Source: Sinorhizobium garamanticum
GTDB taxonomy: Bacteria; Pseudomonadota; Alphaproteobacteria; Rhizobiales; Rhizobiaceae
Length of the DNA: 64,000 nucleotides
Assembly: GCF_029892065.1 (NCBI RefSeq)
Contig: NZ_CP120374.1
Coordinates: forward strand, 1,550,001-1,614,000
Direction of reading: 5' to 3'
Shown: positions 35,681-42,987 of the stretch, in pieces
Layout: every line of letters begins with the position of its first letter
Position numbering within the stretch: the first letter of the stretch is position 1
Translations under genes and position numbers: made by a program
Notes under the pieces: generated by a model
Told to the model about the DNA's origin: nothing
The model's input: only the letters and a program-made list of their open reading frames with translations
Databases searched by the model: none

Positions 35681-36099
35681 GATATCTACTGGATACGAAC
35701 GTCGTTTCTGAACTGCGCAAGGTCGGCGACGGCAAGGCCGACAGCAACGTGGCAGCGTGGGTCGGAGCGGAAGATGCGACGCGCTTCTTCCTTTCAGCGA
35801 TCACGATTCTTGAACTGGAGCGCGGCGTACTCGGGGTGCAGCGCCGGGACGCCGCACAAGGCGCTCGGCTGCGTTCTTGGCTTGACAGTCATGTGCGCCC
35901 GGAATTCACCGGCCGTATCCTGCCGGTTGACGATGCGGTTGCGACACGTTGCGCGCACCTGCACATCCCCGACCGGCGCAACGAGGCCGACGCGCTGATT
36001 GCGGCGACCGCTCTCGTCCACGATATGATCGTCGTGACGCGAAACATTAGAGACTTCGAGGGCACTGGCGTCGTTGTTGTTGATCCTTGGCAAGGCTGA
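35677..36099 (+). CDS. vapC: VapC-type PIN-domain toxin
   Basis: A 140-residue PIN ribonuclease. Acidic residues of the active site are visible in YLLDTNVVSE (Asp near 6), TILELERG (Glu near 45), RNEADALIAATAL and VVTRNIRDFEGTGV. It starts with TTG overlapping the antitoxin stop (TTGA), keeping toxin synthesis coupled and probably low. It cleaves RNA when released from the antitoxin. It lies directly beside a decayed IS110 element. Confidence 0.88.
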   Translation: MRYLLDTNVVSELRKVGDGKADSNVAAWVGAEDATRFFLSAITILELERGVLGVQRRDAAQGARLRSWLDSHVRPEFTGRILPVDDAVATRCAHLHIPDRRNEADALIAATALVHDMIVVTRNIRDFEGTGVVVVDPWQG

Positions 36100-36182
36100 C
36101 CCGCATCACTTCCACTCGGGTGCCTTCGGGCGACCTCGTTTGCAGGGCCGCCACGTCTCCGACGGCCTCAGGCCCGTCCGGC

Positions 36183-37218
36183 TTACGCCGTGACCGCGGC
36201 CGGAGCCTTGTAACTCTCCTGCTTCATGAGAAGCGCCCAAACGATCCGCGCCATCTTGTTGGCGAGCGCGACCGCCACCAGCATCCGCGGTTTGCGCGCC
36301 AGCATCTGTTCCAGCCAAGAGCACCTTCGGTGCGCCGCGCCTTGCCGCCTGTTTTATCACCGCCATGCCGCCGATGATGAGCAGACGCCTGAGCGTGCGG
36401 TCGCCCATTTTTGAGATCGCGCCGAGCTTGTGCTTGCCGCCCGTCGACTTCTGCAGCGGGGCAAGCCCGAGCCAAGCGGCGAAGTCGCGCCCCTTTGCGA
36501 AGGTCTCGACCGGCGGAGCGAGGGCCGCGATTGCAGTTGCAGTGATCGGGCCCACGCCGGGAATCGTCATCAACCGCCGCGACACCGCGTCCTCGCGGGC
36601 GCGCCGCGCGATCGCCGTCGAGTTCGGCGATCCTGCCGTCCAGGTCGGCCAGGAGGTCCAACATTAGCCTGATCATCGCAAGGGCGGCTGGCGGCAACGA
36701 GGAGCCCATCTCCTCCTCATCGAGCAGGTCGGCCAGCATCCCCACATAGGACGGTCCCTTGGGCGCGACCCAGCCATATTCCGTCAGGTGGCCGCGGATC
36801 GCGTTGATCAGTTGGGTGCGCTGGCGAACCAGAAGATCGCGAGTCCGGAACACCCAGCATCCGCTGCTTGCTGTTCCTCGCTCTTCACGGCGACGAACCG
36901 CATGTTTGGGCGCCGCGCCGCCTCGCAGATCGCCTCAGCATCGACGGCATCGTTCTTGTTTCGCTTCACGAAGGGCTTCACGTGGGCCGGCGGGATCAAT
37001 CGGACCGTATGGCCCATGTCCATCAGCTCGCGACCCCAGTGATGGGCACCGCCGCAAGCTTCCAGGGCGACGGTGCAGGCAGGCTGGGCAGCAAAAAACT
37101 CCAACACCTTTCCCCGGCTGAGCTTCTTGCTGAAAAGCGCGCGGCCGCGCTCGTCTGCACCGTGTGCATGGAAAACATTCTTCGCGATATCCAGACCGAT
37201 CGTGGTAACCTCGGGCAC
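36183..37218 (-). pseudogene. IS110-family transposase, frameshifted (third clade)
   Basis: The start is GTG at 37218 with GGAGGGAGG upstream: VPEVTTIGLDIAKNVFHAHG. It continues through KRNKNDAVDAEAI, then needs a frame change near 36850 to continue FRTRDLLVRQRTQLINAIRG. It needs another near 36600 to reach SRRLMTIPGVGPITATAIAA and DFAAWLGLAP, and a last one near 36320 to end ...LMKQESYKAPAAVTA at 36183. The first catalytic Asp and the IPGVG domain survive but the protein cannot be made intact. Confidence 0.85.
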
Positions 37219-37305
37219 GGACGCCTCCCTCCAATGGTTGCAACACCGCCATTCTGGCACAGCGATGCCGTCGGGGGGCGTCCACATGGGGTAATCGCGG
37301 GAGCG
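36183..37305 (-). mobile_element. decayed IS110-family element, third clade
   Basis: The transposase pseudogene plus its upstream region to a 22-base segment (37284-37305) that recurs exactly at 3520-3541, beside another IS110 element. Termini were not otherwise resolved. The toxin gene ends 84 bases from the transposase stop. Confidence 0.55.
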
Positions 37306-37414
37306 CGTCGCCCTGAAAATCAATCATAGCCTTGGAGGGTGGCTGTTCCCCGATAGGATGGAAATACGGGCTCACGACTGGACGCCGGGCCCAAGCATCG
37401 AATGGAGAACAGCC

Positions 37415-38440
37415 ATGGAAGAATATATCGGTCTCGACGTGTCGATGAAAGAGACGGCGGTGTCGATCCGCCGCGACGGCAAACGTATCTGGCGCGGGAA
37501 GTGCGCCTCGGATCCCAAGCTCATTGCCGAGCTCATCCGCAAGCGGGCACCGGCGGTGAGACGCGTGGTGTTCGAGACCGGCCCCCTGTCCGTGTGGTTC
37601 TATCACGCGCTCTGTGCGGAGGGAGTGCCGGCGATTTGCATCGATGCCCGCCATGCCAAAGCTGCGCTCGATATGGCGCCGAACAAAACCGACGCGAACG
37701 ACGCCGATGGTTTGGCGCATCTCGCGGAGGTCGGGTTCTTTCGGGAGGTGCGGGTGAAAGGATTCGACAGCATGTTGACCCGCACGCTGGTCGCGACGCG
37801 AACCCGGCTGGTTCGGATCACCACCGAGCTTTCCAACCAGATCCGCGGCATCATGAAGACCTTCGGTCTCGTCGTTCCGGCCGGAAAGGGAAGCACCTTC
37901 GAGAAGAACGTCCGACGCCTTCTTGTTGATCAGGATGGGCTTGCATCGATCGTGCTGCCGATGCTGGAAGCCTGGCGCGGTATTCGCATCCGCGCCGCCG
38001 AACTTGGCCGCCAGCTCGTCCGAGAGGCGCGCCAGAGCCAGGCCTGCCGTATCCTCATGTCGATTCCGGGTGTCGGAGCGATCACCGCAACCTCCTTCAC
38101 CACAGCTATTGAGGACCCCGACAACTTCAGGAAGTCCCGGTCCGTTGGCGCTTGGGTCGGCCTGACCACCCGGCGCTACCAATCCGGGGAAGTCGACTAT
38201 GACGGCCATATATCCCGGCGGGGCGACGGCCATTTGCGGAGCCTGCTCTACGAGGCGGCGTCAGTCATTCTGACGCGCAGCTCAGCCGGCAGCAGCCTGC
38301 GCACGTGGGGCCTCCGGCTCCGGGACAGGATTGGCTTCAAACGGGCCGCCGTCGCTTTGGCGCGGAAATTGGCGGTGATCATGCATGCCATGCTTAAGGC
38401 AGGCGAGTTCTTTGATCCAAATGTAGGAGCCGCAGCGTGA
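37415..38440 (+). CDS. IS110-family transposase (intact)
   Basis: A 341-residue DEDD recombinase: MEEYIGLDVS (Asp8), VVFETG (Glu54) and NKTDANDAD (Asp93, Asp96) form the RuvC-like site. The C-terminal Transposase_20 part has MSIPGVGAITATSF and RRYQSGEVDYDG, with candidate serines. It ends ALARKLAVIMHAMLKAGEFF. IS110 enzymes cut and join DNA directed by a structured RNA from the element's non-coding end. TGGAGAAC precedes the ATG. The copy at 2365-3400 is a decayed relative. Confidence 0.92.
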   Translation: MEEYIGLDVSMKETAVSIRRDGKRIWRGKCASDPKLIAELIRKRAPAVRRVVFETGPLSVWFYHALCAEGVPAICIDARHAKAALDMAPNKTDANDADGLAHLAEVGFFREVRVKGFDSMLTRTLVATRTRLVRITTELSNQIRGIMKTFGLVVPAGKGSTFEKNVRRLLVDQDGLASIVLPMLEAWRGIRIRAAELGRQLVREARQSQACRILMSIPGVGAITATSFTTAIEDPDNFRKSRSVGAWVGLTTRRYQSGEVDYDGHISRRGDGHLRSLLYEAASVILTRSSAGSSLRTWGLRLRDRIGFKRAAVALARKLAVIMHAMLKAGEFFDPNVGAAA

Positions 38441-38640
38441 GATCTTACGAATAGCCTACAGCATCTCAACGCCTGAAACGTCCCTGCCGGGACGTGGGCC
38501 GAGCCATTCCGCTGATGGGGTTGCACCGCTGATCCAGCAGAGTGCGTCGTCGTCCACATTGAAGGCTCTTCCCGCGAAGCTCCATCATGCGGCGACTGCT
38601 GTCGACCGCGAAGACAACCATGCACCGGCAGCGTCGTCTT
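38441..38640 (+). ncRNA. candidate bridge/seekRNA region of IS110 copy B
   Basis: Directly downstream of the transposase are a perfect hairpin ACGTCCC-TGCC-GGGACGT (38478-38495), then ATTCCGCTGATGGGGTTG and, further on, CATGCGGCGA and AGACAACC. All are shared with copy A, while the DNA between them differs. This is the pattern expected of a structured guide RNA with variable target-pairing loops. Transcript and limits are inferred. Confidence 0.35.
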
Positions 38641-39028
38641 AGCGATGAATAGGCTATTGACCGCAACGCAGCGATTAGACATCCCCATCACCCCTGATGG
38701 GGATCTCAAGGCGACAGATGCACGTCGACTCCCAAGTCGGTGAGCGCAAGCGCCTGCCATCGATCGTCTCAGGTGGGTGGAAAGTTCTCATCGCCACCGT
38801 CGATCTGAACGCGAAGAAAGCGGACTTTCCTGCCGTTGGCTGCGGCTTCTCAATTTCTGTTTACTATTGCGGCAAGACCGACATGGAGGGTGGAGAACGG
38901 TCGCTATATGCCGTGTGGCCGCATGGTTGGATTTAGCTGAAAGCAGACGATCAGCACTTAACCGGTAGCTCGAGAAGCCGACATCATTGACCACCTGCGG
39001 ACAGTCCGTGATTATGCTGCGTCATTGG
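38641..39028. other. intergenic region, no recognised gene
   Basis: This is sequence between the IS110 copy and the DHFR-family gene. A short frame at 38697-38936 has no recognisable domain or ribosome-binding site. A GATGGGGAT / ATCCCCATC inverted pair near 38683-38705 may be an IS end or chance. Confidence 0.4.
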
Positions 39029-39670
39029 CTAGCGTTGGAATGTAAGGTGGATGGTGCCGCTTTCTGCCGTTTCCGACTTCACGGTGTAGTCTTTTTCAAG
39101 GCCGCGCAGGTCATCCCACAGCCTGATCCCTCGTCCGAGTAGGATCGGCGCAACGGCCACATGAAGACGGTCAACCAGACCAGCTTTGAGATATTCACGA
39201 ACGACGGTCGGACCACCTCCGATCCGCACATCTTCTTGCCCGGCAACGTCCGTGGCTTGTTGGAGCGCGTCGTCAATCGAGGTGTTGATAAAATGGAATA
39301 TGGTGCCACCTGCCATTTTCATGGAAGGCCGTGGATTATGGGTGAGGACGAAAACCGGGTAATGAAACGGGGGTTCTTCACCCCACCAGCCACGCCAGTT
39401 CGGGTCATCGGGGTGGTCGTGGAAGCCGAATTTGCCAGCACCCATAATTTCCGCACCGATATTCTCGAAATAATCCTTCGCATACTTATTGTCGATGCCA
39501 GTCGTGCCTTTGCCACTGGTGTCCTTGAAAACCCGCTCCTGAAAAGTCTTTGTAGCCACATAAGCATCAACGAGACGCGACCAGTCCTCGCTGAATGGGT
39601 TATCGGGTGTCTGGTCCGTCGCTGTCGCGAAGCCATCGAGTGAGATGAGAAGATCAACACGAATTGCCAC
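39029..39670 (-). CDS. dihydrofolate reductase (RibD C-terminal) family protein
   Basis: Start placed at GTG 39670 because AAAGGAGG lies 6 bases upstream. The 213-residue product begins VAIRVDLLISLDGFATATDQ and has a RibD_C/DHFR-like fold: GAEIMGAGKFGF, FVLTHNPRPS, VAGQEDVRIGGGPTVVREYLKAGLVDRLHVAVAPILLGRG. Members bind NADPH and reduce small molecules; many are of unknown substrate and sit beside ArsR/SRPBCC genes, as here. It is divergent from the ArsR gene across a palindromic region. Confidence 0.88.
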   Translation of the reverse strand: MAIRVDLLISLDGFATATDQTPDNPFSEDWSRLVDAYVATKTFQERVFKDTSGKGTTGIDNKYAKDYFENIGAEIMGAGKFGFHDHPDDPNWRGWWGEEPPFHYPVFVLTHNPRPSMKMAGGTIFHFINTSIDDALQQATDVAGQEDVRIGGGPTVVREYLKAGLVDRLHVAVAPILLGRGIRLWDDLRGLEKDYTVKSETAESGTIHLTFQR

Positions 39671-39720
39671 TGAAGTCCTCCTTTGTTGTGGTTGAACCTC
39701 AGGATAAAACACTAAGGCAT

Positions 39721-39762
39721 GTACCTTTGTATTCCGAAGGCGATACAAAGGCAAGTACCTTT
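39721..39762. promoter_or_regulatory. operator candidate in the DHFR/ArsR divergent promoter
   Basis: CCTTTGTAT (39724-39732) pairs with ATACAAAGG (39743-39751) across 10 bases. A direct repeat GTACCTTT occurs at 39721 and 39755. This is suited to a dimeric ArsR repressor controlling both directions. Confidence 0.5.
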
Positions 39763-39802
39763 TTATCCTTGACGAGGATCGCGGACCGAATTACTAATCC
39801 AC

Positions 39803-40135
39803 ATGCCTTACCATTCAGCGCCGCTTGACTTGGCCTTTCATGCTCTCAGCGACCCGACTCGCCGAGCTGTGGTTTCGCGACTTGTGGAGGGGGAATTGCC
39901 CGTTAGCGCCTTGGCGGAGCCTTTCGATATGGCGCTCCCCTCATTTTCACAGCATTTGAGAGTGCTGGAGGATTGCGGACTGATCGAAAGCGAGAAGCGC
40001 GGGCGCAGTCGCTGGTGTCGGCTGGTGCCGGCTCGCTTCGAAGAGGCGGCGGACTGGATGGAAACGGAACGCCGGCGCTGGACCGAGCGGCTGGATCGGT
40101 TGGAAGTCTATTTGGACAATGCGGACGACAAATGA
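39803..40135 (+). CDS. ArsR-family transcriptional regulator
   Basis: A 110-residue winged-helix repressor: LDLAFHALSDPTRRAVVSRLVEGELPVSALAEPFDMALPSFSQHLRVLEDCGLIESEKRGRSRWC. It lacks the cysteine metal sites of classic ArsR/SmtB, so it is of the subgroup paired with SRPBCC/AHSA1 proteins and sensing something else. Its stop overlaps the downstream SRPBCC start. It probably binds the inverted repeat upstream. Confidence 0.9.
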   Translation: MPYHSAPLDLAFHALSDPTRRAVVSRLVEGELPVSALAEPFDMALPSFSQHLRVLEDCGLIESEKRGRSRWCRLVPARFEEAADWMETERRRWTERLDRLEVYLDNADDK

Positions 40136-40623
40136 TGACGGATACAGCAAAACTGTTTGAGACCTGGTCGCCCGATCGCGAAATCGTTCTGGTGAAGGTG
40201 TTCAACCACCCACGCGACAAGGTCTTTGCCGCCTGGATGGACCCCAAAGCGCTGGCCGAGTGGTACGGGCCGGCGGGCCTCAGCATCGAGACCCGCGAAG
40301 CCGACATCCGCGAGGGCGGGGTCTGGCGGTTCGACATGGTGGGCATGTTCGAGGGCCAGGAGCAGCGCTTCGAGAACCTGATGCGCTTTGTGGAGATCGC
40401 GCCAAACGAGCGGATCGTGATGGACTATGGCACGCCCGACCCCGACGATCCCGATCGTTTCCACATGGTAGTGACGTTCGATGAACAGGCCGTCGGCAAG
40501 ACGGTGCTGACCATGCGTCAGCTCCACCCCAGTCGCGCGCGGCGTCAGGCGGTCATCAGCTTCGGCGCTGTGGAATACGGGCTGCAGACGCTGGACGGCC
40601 TCGCCGCCTGGCTGGACAGCTGA
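40132..40623 (+). CDS. SRPBCC (AHSA1-like) ligand-binding protein
   Basis: A 163-residue START/AHSA1-type protein: FNHPRDKVFAAWMDPKALAEWYGPAGL, GGVWRFDMVG, ERIVMDYGTPDPDDPDRFHMVVTFDE, and the long C-terminal helix AVEYGLQTLDGLAAWL. The fold holds a hydrophobic ligand; function is unknown. The ATG at 40132 overlaps the ArsR stop, so regulator and ligand-binding protein are coupled. A second ATG follows at 40135. Confidence 0.88.
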   Translation: MMTDTAKLFETWSPDREIVLVKVFNHPRDKVFAAWMDPKALAEWYGPAGLSIETREADIREGGVWRFDMVGMFEGQEQRFENLMRFVEIAPNERIVMDYGTPDPDDPDRFHMVVTFDEQAVGKTVLTMRQLHPSRARRQAVISFGAVEYGLQTLDGLAAWLDS

Positions 40624-41006
40624 GCGCTCGACCGCTCGGTGCCGCGCGCGCCGACTGGCGATGGCCGAGGCGGCGTGCCGATCGACGTGCGCTTGATCGC
40701 GCAGGTCAGAGCTTGACGAAGGAGGAGGACCACATACGATGGCTGCTTTCGGGTGCCCGCTATCTTGATCTGGACGACAGCATGAGGCACGAAGCGGCCA
40801 TCCATACGGAAACGGCCGATTGGCGGCTTAGGGCCTGGCACGTTGCTGCGTCTACGAAATGCCCCCCGCTGGGCCCCTAGTCGACTGTCGCCAAAAGGCT
40901 CAAGCGAGCCGTTCATCGCCTCTATCGCCTTTGGCCGCAAAGGGTCGATTCCTCGCGTTCCGAGTGGAGTTTAGCCACTGTCCGGCGGAACACTCACTAG
41001 CATCCG
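40624..41006. other. intergenic region, no recognised gene
   Basis: No coherent coding signal is seen on either strand. It is probably eroded DNA, given decayed genes on its right side. Confidence 0.4.
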
Positions 41007-41330
41007 CTACGATCCGAAGCTTTTTCTATAAGCAGCCGGAGACGTGCCGAACCTGCGAGCAAAGGACCGCCGAAAGGCTACATCGTCGTTGAAGCCGATA
41101 TCAGTGGCGATCTTCTTGAGTGGTATGCTGGTGTCCTCAGCCAGTCGCCGACCGGCCTCGAGCCTCATGCTTTCCACGTAGTCGGCCGGCGCCAGAGCCG
41201 TCGCATTATTGACCACCATCTGCGGCTCGTGGCTATTCAGGTTCGCGAGTTGGTAAGGCTGGTGGTCGATCAGAACGAGTACCGAATCTTCGGGACGAGG
41301 AAGCGAATCAAGGCCGTTGCGATGGGTCAT
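41007..41330 (-). pseudogene. chimera of YcaC-like hydrolase N-terminus and AraC C-terminus
   Basis: A 107-residue frame from MTHRNGLDSLPRPEDSVLVL. Residues 1-46 are the start of an isochorismatase-type hydrolase (VLIDHQPYQLANLNSHEPQM). Residues 47-107 are the C-terminal half of a GlxA/AraC regulator (APADYVESMRLEAGRRLAED, GFNDDVAFRRSFARRFGTSP). Neither half is functional by family standards: the hydrolase lacks its catalytic Cys region and the regulator lacks its sensing domain. An in-frame deletion between two neighbouring genes explains it. Confidence 0.8.
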
Positions 41331-41468
41331 CAAGACTTCCTTTCTCAATGGGTTCACGGGAGACATGCGCCAGCGGGCGAGGTCGCCTGGACGCAATTTG
41401 CCGTTCCTTTAGGTGATGGGGTAGTGCCATAGTCAGGCGAGCTGTGTCGCAAAAAGAGGAACGCCGAA

Positions 41469-42350
41469 TTGGACATCGAAGATCTACAGACATTCGTCGC
41501 AGTGGCCGATGCAGGGGGCGTATCGGCCGCCGCGCGCCGGCTCGGCGTCTCCAAGTCAATCGTCGGTCGGCGACTCTTCCGGATCGAAGCAGAACTCGGC
41601 GTTCAGCTTCTTGCGCGAACGACCCGCGGGGCCGCGCTTACTGAAGCGGGGATCACGTTCAGGGATCATGCGGCCCGAGCCAGCGCCGAGATCGACGCGG
41701 CCAGGGAAACTATCCTCCCCACCGGTGATCTGCGCGGCCGCCTGAGAGTTGCCACTTCGCCCCCGTGCTCGCGGAAATGGCGCATCTGCCCCCACAGCTC
41801 CCGATCCAGACCTCCTACAGCGATCGCTTCGTTGATCTCATCGCAGAGGGTTTCGACTGCGCGATCCGGGTCGGATACCATCAGGATTCAAACCTGATCG
41901 CGAAGCGCATTGGACCGATCTATGGAAAGCTCGTCGCAAGTCCGGGTTACATCAAAACGCGGTTCAGCTCAGACGCCAGATGAGCTCGCCACCCATCAGG
42001 CACTCATGCAGGGGACGGAAGCCTGGCAGTTCATGGATGGCGACAAGATCGTCACGGTTCAGCCGCAGGGCAGGTTCAAGGCCGACAACGCTACAGCGCT
42101 TGCCGCCGCCGCAGTGGCAGGGCTCGGCATCGCTTGGCTCCCCGATTGCATCACGTATGACTATGTGACCTCCGGATCGCTCGTTCCGATTATGACACGC
42201 TATCCACCACCTTCGGCAGGCGCGTATGTCATCGGCCCGCCTGGTCAGCATCCCGCGCGGAAAGTACGGGTTCTCACCGAGATGCTGATCAAGAGCTTCG
42301 AACTGAATCCACACCGTTGGGGATCGCCGCTGAACACGATCAGCGCGAAG
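41469..42350 (+). pseudogene. LysR-family regulator, frameshifted
   Basis: It begins LDIEDLQTFVAVADAGGVSA (TTG start) with an intact helix-turn-helix. Frame is lost near 41760 (expected RVATS..APVLAEMA), resumed by AEMAHLPPQLPIQTSYSDRF, and lost again near 41970. It resumes as TPDELATHQALMQGTEAWQF, then AGLGIAWLPDCI. Parts of the effector domain are also missing. Together with the hydrolase-AraC chimera on the other strand it marks a decayed catabolic locus. Confidence 0.82.
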
Positions 42351-42858
42351 CCTAATCCAAAGGCAGGAGTTCGAAGGTCGCTCTACTCGGCCGCTGAACG
42401 CGACGACATCGCCGGTGCGTTCCACTTACTGCGACACAGCTTAATGTATCGCAGGACTAGTTGGACAGACGCTCAAACTAAGTTGAGGTCAACGGCAATT
42501 TCAACGTTATGATCACTCAGTCGAATGCGCGGCTGCCAGTCGGTAGCGAGTACATTTCCCATTCGTTTGCCGGAATTTAGGCTCCCAGCCAAAATTCGAA
42601 TGCGGCGACAGCCTCTAGGTCGGAAGTGACCTGACATTTGAACTTGATGTACCAGCGTTGCTCGCTCCGAAGCGCCCTACGCTGCCTTGACGGCGGCGCG
42701 GCGACCAGCAATTTCGTCTTCTTGGGACCGTAGGAACGGCGCTTACCGCTTCGCCGCCGCTGAATGACGGATGCAAAGCGCTCCCTCGCGTTATCGCGAC
42801 TCTGACCGCGACGATTTCGGATTGATCTTGAGCATCTTATCCGGTTTCAGTGGGCCAC
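42351..42858. other. intergenic region upstream of the 5-oxoprolinase gene
   Basis: No gene is recognised. Minus-strand fragments with several stops suggest decayed coding DNA, but no family could be named. Confidence 0.4.
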
Positions 42859-42957
42859 TGCATGTTTCCTCAAGTCGTAGCCGATTTAGGGAAACATGCA
42901 GCTATTCAAAGTGCGACAGCGTCCTTTGCGCGTCTGACTAGACGCGCGGCGCTGTCG
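42859..42957. repeat. Rhizobium-type intergenic mosaic repeat, full composite
   Basis: Two adjacent hairpins. TGCATGTTTCC (42859-42869) pairs with GGAAACATGCA (42890-42900). Then CGACAGCG/CGCTGTCG encloses GCGCGTCT/AGACGCGC (42913-42957). The second module recurs at 50571-50635 and in part at 61195-61219. It resembles the RIME-type palindromic elements of rhizobia. Confidence 0.7.
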
Positions 42958-42987
42958 AAGCGGATACGGCAAATAAAGGGAGTGAAG

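Larger units (their letters stand above)
37337..38640 (+). mobile_element. IS110-family element with intact transposase, copy B
   Basis: Defined by similarity to copy A: the shared leader begins near 37337 (GGTGGCTGTTCCCCGATA) and the shared downstream block ends near 38640. No terminal inverted repeats were found, as expected for many IS110 elements. This is the only one of four IS110 elements here with an uninterrupted transposase. Confidence 0.7.
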
